Below, piece after piece: positions 5,281 through 12,919 of a stretch of DNA of 23,572 bases. Each line of letters starts with the position of its first letter. Positions within the stretch are counted from its first letter, which is position 1. The notes beneath the pieces were generated by a model. That model saw only the letters and a list, made by a program, of their open reading frames with translations. It made no database searches and was not told the DNA's origin. Made by a program: the position numbers and the translations under genes. Source of the stretch: a virus. Where the stretch lies: positions 1 through 23,572 of the IMG/VR virus record IMGVR_UViG_3300035228_000752. One strand, 5' to 3'.

Positions 5281-5646
5281 TCAGAAGCTGTACTTCAGAC
5301 CCAATTTGCCACCAACACCAAAGTCATCATCATTGTCAGCAGTCAGGAAGGACATCTCACCATATACTCCAAGAGCATCAGAGACGGGGACGCCAACTCC
5401 TGCTTTACCAGAGAACTGGGTGTCAGTGTCTTCGCCATCAACAGCTACGATCGCAGGGCCAGCCTGAACATAGTAGGAAGCATTTCCTGCTTCTCCTTCA
5501 AAACCCACGTGAAGATCTGTGGTTGCAGCGGTGTAGTCATCGCCAACCCATCCAGCATTGGTTTCAATATTGACATAGGGTCCAGCAAAGGCAGCGCCTG
5601 CGGACACAGAAAGAGCAGCAGCTGCTGCGAATACGGATTTGAACAT
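5281..5646 (-). CDS. Secreted porin-like beta-barrel protein, 121 aa
   Basis: A typical Sec signal peptide (MFKSVFAAAAALSVSAGAAFA) with a cleavage site likely after AFA is followed by short alternating-hydrophobicity strands: GPYVNIETNAGWVG, DLHVGFEGEAG, ASYYVQAGPAIV, GKAGVGVPVS, ALGVYGEMSFLT, GVGGKLGLKYSF. The acidic turns (DGEDTDT, DNDDD) and the terminal aromatic residue are classic for outer-membrane barrels, here about 8 strands. The product should reach the host outer membrane, where it could change permeability or block a receptor; that is inferred. It has stacked early and late promoters about 150 bases upstream and its own terminator, so it can be expressed independently of the glycan cluster. 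Confidence 0.82.
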   Translation of the reverse strand: MFKSVFAAAAALSVSAGAAFAGPYVNIETNAGWVGDDYTAATTDLHVGFEGEAGNASYYVQAGPAIVAVDGEDTDTQFSGKAGVGVPVSDALGVYGEMSFLTADNDDDFGVGGKLGLKYSF

Positions 5647-5692
5647 TTTTTGTTTACCTTTTTGTCTCGTAGAGTTTAACCTACGGATGTTA

Positions 5693-5711
5693 AGAGACTC
5701 GACTTGTCTCT
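5693..5711 (-). other. Leader hairpin upstream of the porin-like gene
   Basis: The minus strand reads AGAGAC, a 7-base loop, then GTCTCT, a perfect 6-bp stem in the 5' leader about 50 bases before the ATG at 5646. No T-run follows, so it is not a terminator. A regulatory or mRNA-stabilising role is possible but unproven. Confidence 0.4.
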
Positions 5712-5712
5712 G

Positions 5713-5721
5713 ATTCTATCA
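5713..5721 (-). promoter_or_regulatory. Possible extended -10 promoter for the porin-like gene
   Basis: The minus strand reads TGATAGAAT, an extended -10 (TG-N-TAGAAT), about 67 bases before the ATG at 5646. The best -35 (TTGAGC) is at poor spacing (14). It is much weaker than the pair at 5795-5830. Confidence 0.3.
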
Positions 5722-5794
5722 TTTAAAACCTTGCTCAAATTTGCGGAGATTCGGTTCTATTACTTAGTGTTAAGATGATCTCCCAACACAAGTA

Positions 5795-5802
5795 TATTTA
5801 TA
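5795..5802 (-). promoter_or_regulatory. T4-type late promoter box upstream of the porin-like gene
   Basis: An exact TATAAATA on the minus strand that shares its first two bases with the early -10 element TATATT (5807-5802). Transcription would start near 5789, leaving a leader of about 140 bases before 5646. Confidence 0.65.
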
Positions 5803-5830
5803 ATATAGCAGACCTCATAAGATCTGTCAA
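5802..5830 (-). promoter_or_regulatory. Sigma70 early promoter upstream of the porin-like gene
   Basis: Minus strand: TTGACA (5830-5825), 17-base spacer ending TGC, TATATT (5807-5802). The -35 overlaps the stop codon of the GT25 gene (5827-5829). Consensus -35, extended -10. Confidence 0.8.
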
Positions 5831-6651
5831 GCCTCCTCAGAGTATGTTGGAAGACTCTCCTGTTTTGGTGATGGTTCCACTACTCTGCCAAGATATGGAT
5901 CAAAATTCATCAGCTGATCAACAGTCATCTGGCAACCTTGTTGCTGCCAGTAGTTTGACTGAGAGTCATAATTGCCCTTATGAAAGACATCAATATGCTC
6001 AGGGTGAATACTTGAACCCAATTCAATACGATAAAGTAAAAGAGGAATAGAATAAGCATTGCCTGAGTTATAGAGGAGATCATCAGCAACAGGGCGTGGC
6101 TTTACCCCATTATCAAGTTTATACTTCTCTCCCCTGCAATGAAGATCAATCATCTTCTTAGCATGATGCCTTGTAATAAGGTAACAAGCAGTAGAAAACT
6201 CATTCACAAATCTTTTATGAATCCTTACATGAAGATCACCAGTACATATGATAGCAATCTGAACTACATCCCAATCATATGGAATTTTGCAGAACCAGTC
6301 CTTCCAAGTAAAGTTCCAGAAGCGAACTAAGTCTAGATTACAATCATCTTCCATCATGATTGCATAGGGTGATTCACTATTGTAATAGAAATCCTTAATT
6401 GCTTTGAGGTGAGAGACAGTGCAACCAATCTCACCAGAACTCATAAGTTCTGGATACCTACCTTTAAGTATATCTCCAAGGTCATCTTCTCTGCCATCAT
6501 AAGCAGAGATTCTCTTGTAGTTTTCAATCTCCCAATACTTAAACTGATCCTCCATGTACTCCCATCTCTCAGGTTGTCCATCAAGATTGATACAATAGAT
6601 AGGACCAATTCCTTTCAACTTGTATACTGATTTATTCTTATCTCTATCCAT
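5827..6651 (-). CDS. Glycosyltransferase family 25 (LPS-type)
   Basis: 274 residues. The family adds galactose or glucose to lipooligosaccharide, or sugar to hydroxylysine in eukaryotes. Motifs: PIYCINLDGQPERW (residues 17-30, the N-L-D-x3-R entry strand), SGEIGCTVSHLKAI (72-85), and MMEDDC (99-104), the metal-binding acidic motif. The C-terminus (after about residue 215) is a family-unrelated tail rich in Gln and Pro. No membrane span; cytoplasmic. It is the last gene of the glycan cluster, overlapping the GT4 gene upstream by 8 bases; its stop overlaps the promoter of the porin-like gene. The sugar and acceptor are not predictable. Confidence 0.88.
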   Translation of the reverse strand: MDRDKNKSVYKLKGIGPIYCINLDGQPERWEYMEDQFKYWEIENYKRISAYDGREDDLGDILKGRYPELMSSGEIGCTVSHLKAIKDFYYNSESPYAIMMEDDCNLDLVRFWNFTWKDWFCKIPYDWDVVQIAIICTGDLHVRIHKRFVNEFSTACYLITRHHAKKMIDLHCRGEKYKLDNGVKPRPVADDLLYNSGNAYSIPLLLYRIELGSSIHPEHIDVFHKGNYDSQSNYWQQQGCQMTVDQLMNFDPYLGRVVEPSPKQESLPTYSEEA

Positions 6652-7588
6652 GAATCACTTTTTCAACGTTTGGTAGGAAGTATTCAATCAACATTCTAGA
6701 CCATTCAAACTGTTTTGCATAGTCTAGAATCTCATCTCTATTCTTTACGGAGTATTCTCTATTCTCAATAATTTTTTGTTCTACATATTCCAGATCATCA
6801 ATTTTATTTTCTGGAATAACTGTGATGAACTTCTTGGTGGTATCTAAGTTAGCAGTAGCCCATTCACTGATAACCACTCCTAGACCAGCAGCAAATGCTT
6901 CAGGACATACCAGAGGGTGTGCTTCACCATCAGATAGGAGGACCAGGTTTCCATAGGTACTTAGCATCCTATGTAACTTATCCTTATCCCACTCTCCCAG
7001 ATAGTTCTTTGCCTTATCAAATCTACTATCAGCAATATTGCCAGCATACCAGAGTGAATCAATACTTTGAAACAAATGTTGTCTCTTTCTAGAATCTACT
7101 TTAGCAAGGTAGATGGATCTATCACCATTGTTTGGTTCATGTGTTACCTTAAACTTACTTAGATTTACACCATTGGGATTTAGAAACAATCTGTCCCTAG
7201 GAATACCAGCAAGATTGTGGTAGACATCATTAATTCCCTCAGATAAACCAAAGACATTAGGTTTAATTCTAGTAAACTCATCAAATACTCTCTGTTTATA
7301 TCCACCCATCATTTGAGGACGTTCAATATAAGCAAAGTGAGTGGTTACAGCACAGGGATACTGAATGTATGGATATAAAGGAACCCAATCATCATAATTG
7401 ATATGAACAAAGTCAGGACGAAACTCATTGATCATCTGAATGATCTGTCTAGGGTCTCCCACATTGATAATCTGAACACTATGACCTAACTGTCCTAGTG
7501 TAACCTTCATGTCCCATATTAGGGATTCAACAGCACCCCATCCCTTAGGTGGGATGGCAGTGTTAGGTCCAATAATACTGATATTCAT
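6644..7588 (-). CDS. Glycosyltransferase family 4 (GT-B fold)
   Basis: 314 residues. The N-terminal domain carries the GT4-type loop (IIGPNTAIPPKGWGAVESL, residues 5-23). The C-terminal domain has RSIYLAKVDSRKRQHL, where the nucleotide-binding domain begins. LLSDGEAHPLVCPEAFAAGL follows, containing the E-x7-E type motif that contacts the sugar nucleotide. It is a retaining transferase acting in the cytoplasm, probably with a GDP- or UDP-sugar. It is a clear paralog of the next gene upstream: both share WGALE/WGAVE, YLAK/YLGK-x-S-x-RK, LVLLSDGE and GLGVVIS. It overlaps that gene as ATGA. Confidence 0.88.
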   Translation of the reverse strand: MNISIIGPNTAIPPKGWGAVESLIWDMKVTLGQLGHSVQIINVGDPRQIIQMINEFRPDFVHINYDDWVPLYPYIQYPCAVTTHFAYIERPQMMGGYKQRVFDEFTRIKPNVFGLSEGINDVYHNLAGIPRDRLFLNPNGVNLSKFKVTHEPNNGDRSIYLAKVDSRKRQHLFQSIDSLWYAGNIADSRFDKAKNYLGEWDKDKLHRMLSTYGNLVLLSDGEAHPLVCPEAFAAGLGVVISEWATANLDTTKKFITVIPENKIDDLEYVEQKIIENREYSVKNRDEILDYAKQFEWSRMLIEYFLPNVEKVIHG

Positions 7589-8556
7589 TTGATAATGCTT
7601 TCTACATTTTTCATATACTTATCAATCAGAGTAGTCAATGAGAATGTTTTCATCCCATACTCTCTAATATCTTCTCTGTTAGTACAAGAATATTCTCTAT
7701 TCTCTTTGATCTTTTTATTGATGTAATCAAAGTCATTCAGATACTCATCAGGGATTACTGTAATGAACTCTTTGTTTATATCAAGTTCAGCAGAGCTGTG
7801 ACGTGAAATAACTACACCAAGTCCAACTACCAATGCTTCTTTAATAGCAAGAGATGTTCCATTCTCACCATCAGAGAGTAGAACCATATTAGCATACTTG
7901 GTCAGATCGCCACATAGTTTATCTCTTCCCCACTCACCTTTGTAACTATCTCTGTTCTTATCAAACAGAGTTCCAGGTTCAAACTTGCCCACAAAGTCGA
8001 CACCAATCAAATCTTGATAGATGTCTTGTTTCTTTCTAGCAGAGATCTTGCCCAGATAGATTGACTTATCAGTGTAAGTAGATTCCTTATCATATACAAA
8101 CTCAGGGTCATTGGTTCCTTCCATCAACCAGAAGAGTCTATCTTCTTCCCATTCATGCTCTTTATACCACTCAACATCCTTAGGTGATACAGCAAAGTTA
8201 TAATATTTCTCCCTATTCTGAATCATCCAGTCAGCAACTCTCCAATATCCATCCTTCTTGTGCCAATCAGGTTGGTCAATATAAGGATAGTGGCTACTGA
8301 ATAGGATAGGGCACTTTACCTTTCCATAAAGAAAGTCTATCACAGGATAGAACATATCATAGTGAATATGAATTACATCGTAGTCACCTTCAAGACATTC
8401 CTTAGCAATCTCATTCATATCAGGAACATTGATGATATCACCTTCATGACCCATCTCACCCAATACACATGCCCTATCCCATATCTGTCTTTCCAGAGCG
8501 CCCCATCCATCAGGTGGAATAGGCATAATGCCTGGTCCAACTAAACATATTTTCAT
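7585..8556 (-). CDS. Glycosyltransferase family 4 (GT-B fold), paralog of the next gene
   Basis: I start it at ATG 8556 (MKICLVGPGIMPIPPDGWGA), with GGAG 9 bases upstream; a TTG at 8571 is less likely. 323 residues. The loop GIMPIPPDGWGALE, SIYLGKISARKKQD at the start of the nucleotide-binding domain and MVLLSDGENGTSLAIKEALV show the GT4 layout. The spacing between the two glutamates is slightly altered relative to its neighbour. It contains many aromatic and acidic residues in the acceptor half (DMFYPVIDFLYG, DQPDWHKKDGYW), suggesting a different acceptor. The pair probably arose by tandem duplication and adds successive sugars. Confidence 0.87.
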   Translation of the reverse strand: MKICLVGPGIMPIPPDGWGALERQIWDRACVLGEMGHEGDIINVPDMNEIAKECLEGDYDVIHIHYDMFYPVIDFLYGKVKCPILFSSHYPYIDQPDWHKKDGYWRVADWMIQNREKYYNFAVSPKDVEWYKEHEWEEDRLFWLMEGTNDPEFVYDKESTYTDKSIYLGKISARKKQDIYQDLIGVDFVGKFEPGTLFDKNRDSYKGEWGRDKLCGDLTKYANMVLLSDGENGTSLAIKEALVVGLGVVISRHSSAELDINKEFITVIPDEYLNDFDYINKKIKENREYSCTNREDIREYGMKTFSLTTLIDKYMKNVESIIK

Positions 8557-9467
8557 TTCAAATTTCTCCAATAATCAAGAGTATCATTGATAGTTTCTTC
8601 TAGTGAAATCTTAGGTTCCCATCCTAGAAGTTCTTTTGCCTTATTTATATTACCCCAGATAATTGGTTCATCAGTGGGTCTGAATAGACTTTCATCCTGA
8701 TGGATATCTCTATCTCCTACAATTTTACGAATGATTTCAGAGACAGCATATGTATTTGTTGCCCCCAGATTTATAGTAGTATTCTTAATGCCTTCACATA
8801 GAATTAAACCCTCAACAAGATCTCTCACATCTACAATAGACCTAATTGCATTAAGGTTACCAACAGGAATAGACTCCTCACTAGTCACAACTCTTTTACA
8901 GACATCAGAAATAAGATCAGCAGTCTTCCTAGGACCAGTGCAGTTGAAAATACGAACATTCACATAATCAATACATCCCATCTCATAGTAATTCCTGACC
9001 AAATGTTCCTGAGCCAACTTGCTTGTTCCATAGGGAGACAGTGGCTTAGTAGCAGACTCTTCATCAGGTGGAACAGACCAATCAATATCACCATACACAG
9101 CAGAAGAAGATGCATTAATAATAAGAGGTTTATGCTTCAGGACTCTACATGCCTCTAATAGATGCTGAGTTCCAATGATATTTGTTTTCAGTGTGTGCTT
9201 TACAAACTTGAATGAAACATCTGGTCTGCTCTGTGCAGCAAGGTGAAAAATAACATCAGGTTTGAATAACTCAATAGACCTGAGTGTACTTGAAAAGGAA
9301 GTGAGATCTAGTTGGACTTGATCATCCAACTCATCCATATACTTATCTCTTTCATCTATAGTTGGTTGGTGGTATGTTGCTAATACATCACATTCCTTTC
9401 GTTTTAGGGATTCCCACAAGTGAGTCCCCATCATTCCAGCAGCACCTGTGATTAAGTATTGAACCAT
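8553..9467 (-). CDS. NAD(P)-dependent GDP-sugar epimerase/dehydratase or reductase (extended SDR)
   Basis: 304 residues. Rossmann motif LITGAAGMMGTHLWE at the N-terminus, IFHLAAQSRPDVSF, the active-site serine in NASSSAVYG and the catalytic YGTSK (Y-x3-K). The C-terminal half has RIFNCTGPRKTADLISD and SIVDVRDLVEGL, which resemble GDP-mannose 4,6-dehydratase and GDP-4-keto-6-deoxymannose reductase. Next to hddA/hddC-like genes, a GDP-6-deoxy-heptose or GDP-6-deoxy-hexose step is the most likely role; dehydratase versus reductase cannot be decided by eye. The ATG is preceded by GGAG and overlaps the upstream gene by 16 bases. Confidence 0.85.
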   Translation of the reverse strand: MVQYLITGAAGMMGTHLWESLKRKECDVLATYHQPTIDERDKYMDELDDQVQLDLTSFSSTLRSIELFKPDVIFHLAAQSRPDVSFKFVKHTLKTNIIGTQHLLEACRVLKHKPLIINASSSAVYGDIDWSVPPDEESATKPLSPYGTSKLAQEHLVRNYYEMGCIDYVNVRIFNCTGPRKTADLISDVCKRVVTSEESIPVGNLNAIRSIVDVRDLVEGLILCEGIKNTTINLGATNTYAVSEIIRKIVGDRDIHQDESLFRPTDEPIIWGNINKAKELLGWEPKISLEETINDTLDYWRNLK

Positions 9468-10099
9468 GATTTAAATTTCTCCAATCTTTCTGGGGTTCCT
9501 ATGTCAAACTTTTTAGAATGTATGACCTCATAGGAAAGATCTATATTAGGTAGTATATCATACTCTATGCTGATAGGGAAACCAAAAGGTAGATTTAAAT
9601 CTTTCTTATAGAACTTGTAGATGCCCACATTAACTAATTTATTTTTTCCTACTGCTTCTTGGTTCTTTTCTACAAACTTTTTAACTTTACCATCTTCTCC
9701 CTCAATATATCCTTCATCGCCAGTAATTATTTCTTCACTTACAAAGACAGTGGTTGAGTTGACATCCACATTAATATCATCAGCAAAAAATGTATCACCA
9801 TTCATGACGTAAAATGATTCTGGTAGATCAACTTTCTTTAACCAACCCCCAGTTCCTGTGAGATATCCTTCATTAAAGACTTTGTAATTGAATCCTTTAT
9901 ACCATTCAGCATTTAGTTCTGAGCATACCAAAGTAATATCAAAACCTGATAAATTTTCTATGACTCTTTGTAAGAATCTCTTTCCGTGTATATCTACAAG
10001 AGGTTTAGGAGTATCGCCTACTACTGATTTTAGTCTAGTTCCTCTCCCTCCAACAAGAATATAAAGTTTAGTCCCCTTTGATAACTCTGTAACTATCAT
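9452..10099 (-). CDS. hddC: Sugar-phosphate nucleotidyltransferase, HddC-like
   Basis: 215 residues from ATG 10099 (MIVTELSKGTKLYILVGGRG). A longer start at 10144 would overlap the cupin gene further and adds non-conserved sequence. The signature GGRGTRLKSVVGDTPKPLVD is the nucleotide-binding loop of NTP transferases. FYVMNGDTFFADDI holds the metal-binding Asp, and FDIGTPERLEKF near the C-terminus is typical of heptose-1-phosphate guanylyltransferases and relatives. With an HddA kinase two genes away, D-glycero-D-manno-heptose-1-phosphate guanylyltransferase (making GDP-heptose) is the best call. A mannose- or glucose-1-phosphate substrate is the alternative. Confidence 0.82.
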   Translation of the reverse strand: MIVTELSKGTKLYILVGGRGTRLKSVVGDTPKPLVDIHGKRFLQRVIENLSGFDITLVCSELNAEWYKGFNYKVFNEGYLTGTGGWLKKVDLPESFYVMNGDTFFADDINVDVNSTTVFVSEEIITGDEGYIEGEDGKVKKFVEKNQEAVGKNKLVNVGIYKFYKKDLNLPFGFPISIEYDILPNIDLSYEVIHSKKFDIGTPERLEKFKSWFNT

Positions 10100-10418
10100 C
10101 TTCAAAATGTTGTGTAGAAAATTCAAACAATTCAGTGTCTTCAATTGCCTTCATCTGGTGTCTCATGCCAACAGGAACATGGAACTTCTCTCCCTCATAT
10201 AGGGTGATAGTTTCTGCTGCATCAATATTGTCTGTATACCCGTAGGTAATAAAGATCTTACCACTCTGAACATAGAAGACTTCATCTTTGATCTTATGAT
10301 AATGATAGGAGCACTTCAATCCTTGCTTAAAGAAAAGTAGTTTGCCACAATATTCTTCCTTATTAACAATCCAGTTTTCCCATCCCCATCCTTTCTGATG
10401 GATATCTATTGCCTCCAT
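10068..10418 (-). CDS. Single-domain cupin (sugar-phosphate isomerase-like)
   Basis: 116 residues. A cupin barrel with the first metal-binding motif C-S-Y-H-Y-H-K-I-K-D-E-V (two His, one Glu) and the second His in VPVGMRHQMKAIE. The opening KGWGWENWIVNKEEYCGKL is shared by small cupins found in heptose and mannose biosynthetic clusters. It sits between the kinase and the guanylyltransferase genes, overlapping each (13 and 32 bases), so it probably acts on a sugar phosphate intermediate such as an isomerisation or epimerisation. The exact reaction is not known. A GAGG or GGAG site precedes the ATG. Confidence 0.8.
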   Translation of the reverse strand: MEAIDIHQKGWGWENWIVNKEEYCGKLLFFKQGLKCSYHYHKIKDEVFYVQSGKIFITYGYTDNIDAAETITLYEGEKFHVPVGMRHQMKAIEDTELFEFSTQHFEDDSYRVIKGD

Positions 10419-11449
10419 ACCTCTACTCCATGTTTTACAAACTTGAATGGGACAATCCTACCCTTCTCTCTTTTTTTAAGTGCTGATATCAATTTGTGTC
10501 TATTCTCAAATTCAGTAAAGAGAACCATATGTCCTCCACCACCAGCACCAGAAATCTTGGCAGCAGTTGCCCCATTAATCATAGCATATTCATAGGTATC
10601 TATTAGAGCAGGAGAACCCACCTTACTGCTAGTCTGCAATTTCAATTTCCAATACTCATTCATGAGTTCTGACAACTTTTTCACATCACCAACTAGAAGA
10701 CTTCTCTTGAACTCTATACACGATTCTTTAATTTTGTGAGTAACCTCTATAGTCTTCTCATCTTTATCTAGATTATTAGAAGTTGCTTCAATAATCCTAG
10801 CATCAGTTCTAGGTGAACCCACATAATATAGAACAGTATTCATTTCTAACATATTCTGTGTCTTATGGTTCAATCTCAGAGGATTCACAATAGTTCTGCC
10901 ATCCTGCAAGAACTCAATATAGTTGAACCCACCAAATGCTGCTGAGTATTGGTCTTGCTTACCACCAGGCAAGTCACAAATCTCTCTTTCAATCTTTAAT
11001 GCAGTAGATGCTATTTGATATTCATCATAAGGAATACCATAATACTCACTGATAGCAGCCACTAATGCTACTACAAGGGCACTAGAGCTACCTAAACCAC
11101 TACCAGGAGGTGCCTCAACATATGTGGTAATCTTTATGGGTTCTCTGTCTATATTGGAGGTTAGATACTGATATGCATTGATAAGAAGACTTAACTTGGA
11201 TTCACTACACTCTCCTCTCATAAAACTATCTGAGTATACATCGTAGTTTTCACACACTCCCAGATCAATACTATTGAATACCCAATGTTTGTCTCTACAA
11301 TCACAGATATACGGTTCTATCTTACAATAAGCGTACTGATCAATAGTTCCACTTAGCACTACTCCACCATAGTTATTCCAATATGGACTCAGGTCTGTGC
11401 CTCCTCCAGCAAGACCAAGACGAAGAGGTGCTTTTGCAAATACAGTCAT
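10406..11449 (-). CDS. hddA: GHMP kinase, D-glycero-D-manno-heptose-7-phosphate kinase
   Basis: 347 residues, the normal length. It phosphorylates C1 of heptose 7-phosphate with ATP, giving the 1,7-bisphosphate. Motif 1 RLGLAGGGTDLSPYW (residues 10-24), motif 2, the phosphate loop EAPPGSGLGSSSALV (112-126), then ICDLPGGKQDQYSAAFGG with the catalytic Asp, and motif 3 AAKISGAGGGGHM near residue 300. AAGGAG lies before the ATG. With the cupin and HddC-like genes it forms the GDP-heptose branch, but the isomerase (gmhA) and phosphatase (gmhB) of that pathway are not seen in this window and would have to come from the host or elsewhere. Confidence 0.93.
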   Translation of the reverse strand: MTVFAKAPLRLGLAGGGTDLSPYWNNYGGVVLSGTIDQYAYCKIEPYICDCRDKHWVFNSIDLGVCENYDVYSDSFMRGECSESKLSLLINAYQYLTSNIDREPIKITTYVEAPPGSGLGSSSALVVALVAAISEYYGIPYDEYQIASTALKIEREICDLPGGKQDQYSAAFGGFNYIEFLQDGRTIVNPLRLNHKTQNMLEMNTVLYYVGSPRTDARIIEATSNNLDKDEKTIEVTHKIKESCIEFKRSLLVGDVKKLSELMNEYWKLKLQTSSKVGSPALIDTYEYAMINGATAAKISGAGGGGHMVLFTEFENRHKLISALKKREKGRIVPFKFVKHGVEVWRQ

Positions 11450-11450
11450 A

Positions 11451-12290
11451 CTACTCCTTTATATAACAGACTTTCTCTAGTTTTTTAATCACATCTTGTT
11501 CTAGACCTGCTGTGATATCACTAGTATAAAATTCTTTGATGTCGTTATGAAACAAGAATACTTTTTCAAACTCCTCATCATCAGGATTCTTTCCATAAAA
11601 GTTGTCTCTAGTATATTTGAGAGGCATCTGATTATGATTAGAGCTATGATTCATAGAACCATGAGCAAACTTATAGTTGCCTTCCTGATATAAGGATAGA
11701 CCCAGCAGCAGTTCATCAGTAATACCAATAGGACACTGACCATCTACAAAGATAGAATCAAACATCTTAGAAAATGTTTTAAAGATTCCATCATGTACTC
11801 CCCTCTTAAACAAGAATACACCTGATGCAATGTATCTTTGATATGCATTGTTGTGGTCCAAGTAAGGTTTAATATCAGGAGTACTAACTCTTACCTTACT
11901 GAAGTAGTCTTTGATATCATTTAACCACCAATGTGCGCAGATAAGAAACTTATCCTCAGAGAACTCAATGAGCTCATCAACTTTATCATTTACAATCACT
12001 GTATCAGTATCCATATAGATGCAGTAATCAGTTTCAAGAAACTCATAAAGATGGTATCTCATCTTCCAGATGTGTGGTTTGAACCAATTATCACCTCTCC
12101 CCTCTTGAACAGGATAGTGAATGATTCTCACATTCTCCTGTTCATCAGAGTCACTAAGTCTGCCATCAGCATCTAAAATAAGAATTTCATGGTCCTGTTT
12201 GATCCTTTCCAGAGATCTCAACGACCTTAATAAATTCTCATAATGCTTATCTGACCCACCAACAATATAACCAAATGTTATTTTAGACAT
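11451..12290 (-). CDS. GT-A type glycosyltransferase, GT8-like
   Basis: 279 residues. An N-terminal nucleotide-binding strand (ITFGYIVGGSDKHYENLLRS) precedes the DxD metal motif in CIYMDTDTVIVND. Further on YIASGVFLFKRG resembles the N-x-G-x-x-L-F element of GT8 enzymes, and CPIGITDELLLGLSLYQEGN and the late histidine in VFLFHNDIK match the metal-binding end of the fold. The acceptor is unknown. Its ATG shares one base with the TAA of the upstream methyltransferase (TAATG). A retaining hexosyl transferase acting in the cytoplasm is inferred. Confidence 0.8.
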   Translation of the reverse strand: MSKITFGYIVGGSDKHYENLLRSLRSLERIKQDHEILILDADGRLSDSDEQENVRIIHYPVQEGRGDNWFKPHIWKMRYHLYEFLETDYCIYMDTDTVIVNDKVDELIEFSEDKFLICAHWWLNDIKDYFSKVRVSTPDIKPYLDHNNAYQRYIASGVFLFKRGVHDGIFKTFSKMFDSIFVDGQCPIGITDELLLGLSLYQEGNYKFAHGSMNHSSNHNQMPLKYTRDNFYGKNPDDEEFEKVFLFHNDIKEFYTSDITAGLEQDVIKKLEKVCYIKE

Positions 12291-12910
12291 TACTCAGGTT
12301 TGATATAGGACCAACTCTTATATGAAGCTTCTGAAGTCATCCAGATATCCTGAACAACATCTGCAAAGTATTCTTCCAGAGCACCTTCAACATCAAAGAA
12401 ATCATATGCTTCATTGGTAGGTTCGCAAAAACAATCATGTCCTGAAATGATACCACCCTTCCTAAGTTTAGGATACCATGCAGTAATATCACTCAATACT
12501 GCTTCCTTAGTATGATCTGCATCAATATAGATCCAGTCAAAATATTCATCTTCAAACTCTGCTGCTCTCTCTACAGAAGCACCCTGACATAATGTGACCT
12601 TAGGATTGTCACCATACCTTTCAATAACACGTTTATGTCCACGCTCTACTTGTCCATCACGATTACGAAAGTAATCATCATTGCCATCTGTTGACCAGAG
12701 ATCAACACAGTAGAACTCAGAAGTTACAGATTCAAGTTGGGGATAGTAGATATCAAGATAACCACCATACTCCACACCAATTTCAACAACCTTAAGATCA
12801 TTCCTACCATCAGTAGCAAGACTATCTTTGATTACTGTAGGTAGGTGTTCACGTTGGAATTCAAAGTGTTTGTAGCGAGGATCAATCTCAAATCCAAATG
12901 GGTTGTTCAT
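12290..12910 (-). CDS. SAM-dependent methyltransferase (class I)
   Basis: 206 residues. The SAM-binding motif I appears as KVVEIGVEYGGYLDIYYP. The second acidic motif is FYCVDLWSTDG, and motif IV is DWIYIDADHTKEAVLSDITA, followed by KLRKGGIISGHDC. The IDADH and GGxxxGHD signatures place it with small-molecule and sugar O-methyltransferases of the Methyltransf_24 type. It likely methylates a hydroxyl of a sugar or nucleotide sugar made here. AGGAG lies 6 bases before the ATG. No odd features; acceptor position unknown. Confidence 0.85.
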   Translation of the reverse strand: MNNPFGFEIDPRYKHFEFQREHLPTVIKDSLATDGRNDLKVVEIGVEYGGYLDIYYPQLESVTSEFYCVDLWSTDGNDDYFRNRDGQVERGHKRVIERYGDNPKVTLCQGASVERAAEFEDEYFDWIYIDADHTKEAVLSDITAWYPKLRKGGIISGHDCFCEPTNEAYDFFDVEGALEEYFADVVQDIWMTSEASYKSWSYIKPE

Positions 12911-12919
12911 TTCTTTCTC

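Noticed and set aside
5265-5573. Plus-strand open frame of about 100 codons rich in His and Gln opposite the porin-like gene
   Set aside because: It is the antisense shadow of a well-supported gene with a signal peptide; its composition follows from the opposite strand, and it has no ribosome site or homology-like motif.
8642-8649. TATAAATA on the minus strand within the epimerase gene
   Set aside because: It falls in coding sequence (Ile-Asn-Lys codons) 86 bases before the next start, with no terminator or gap; probably chance in AT-rich DNA, though it could be tested with the other boxes.
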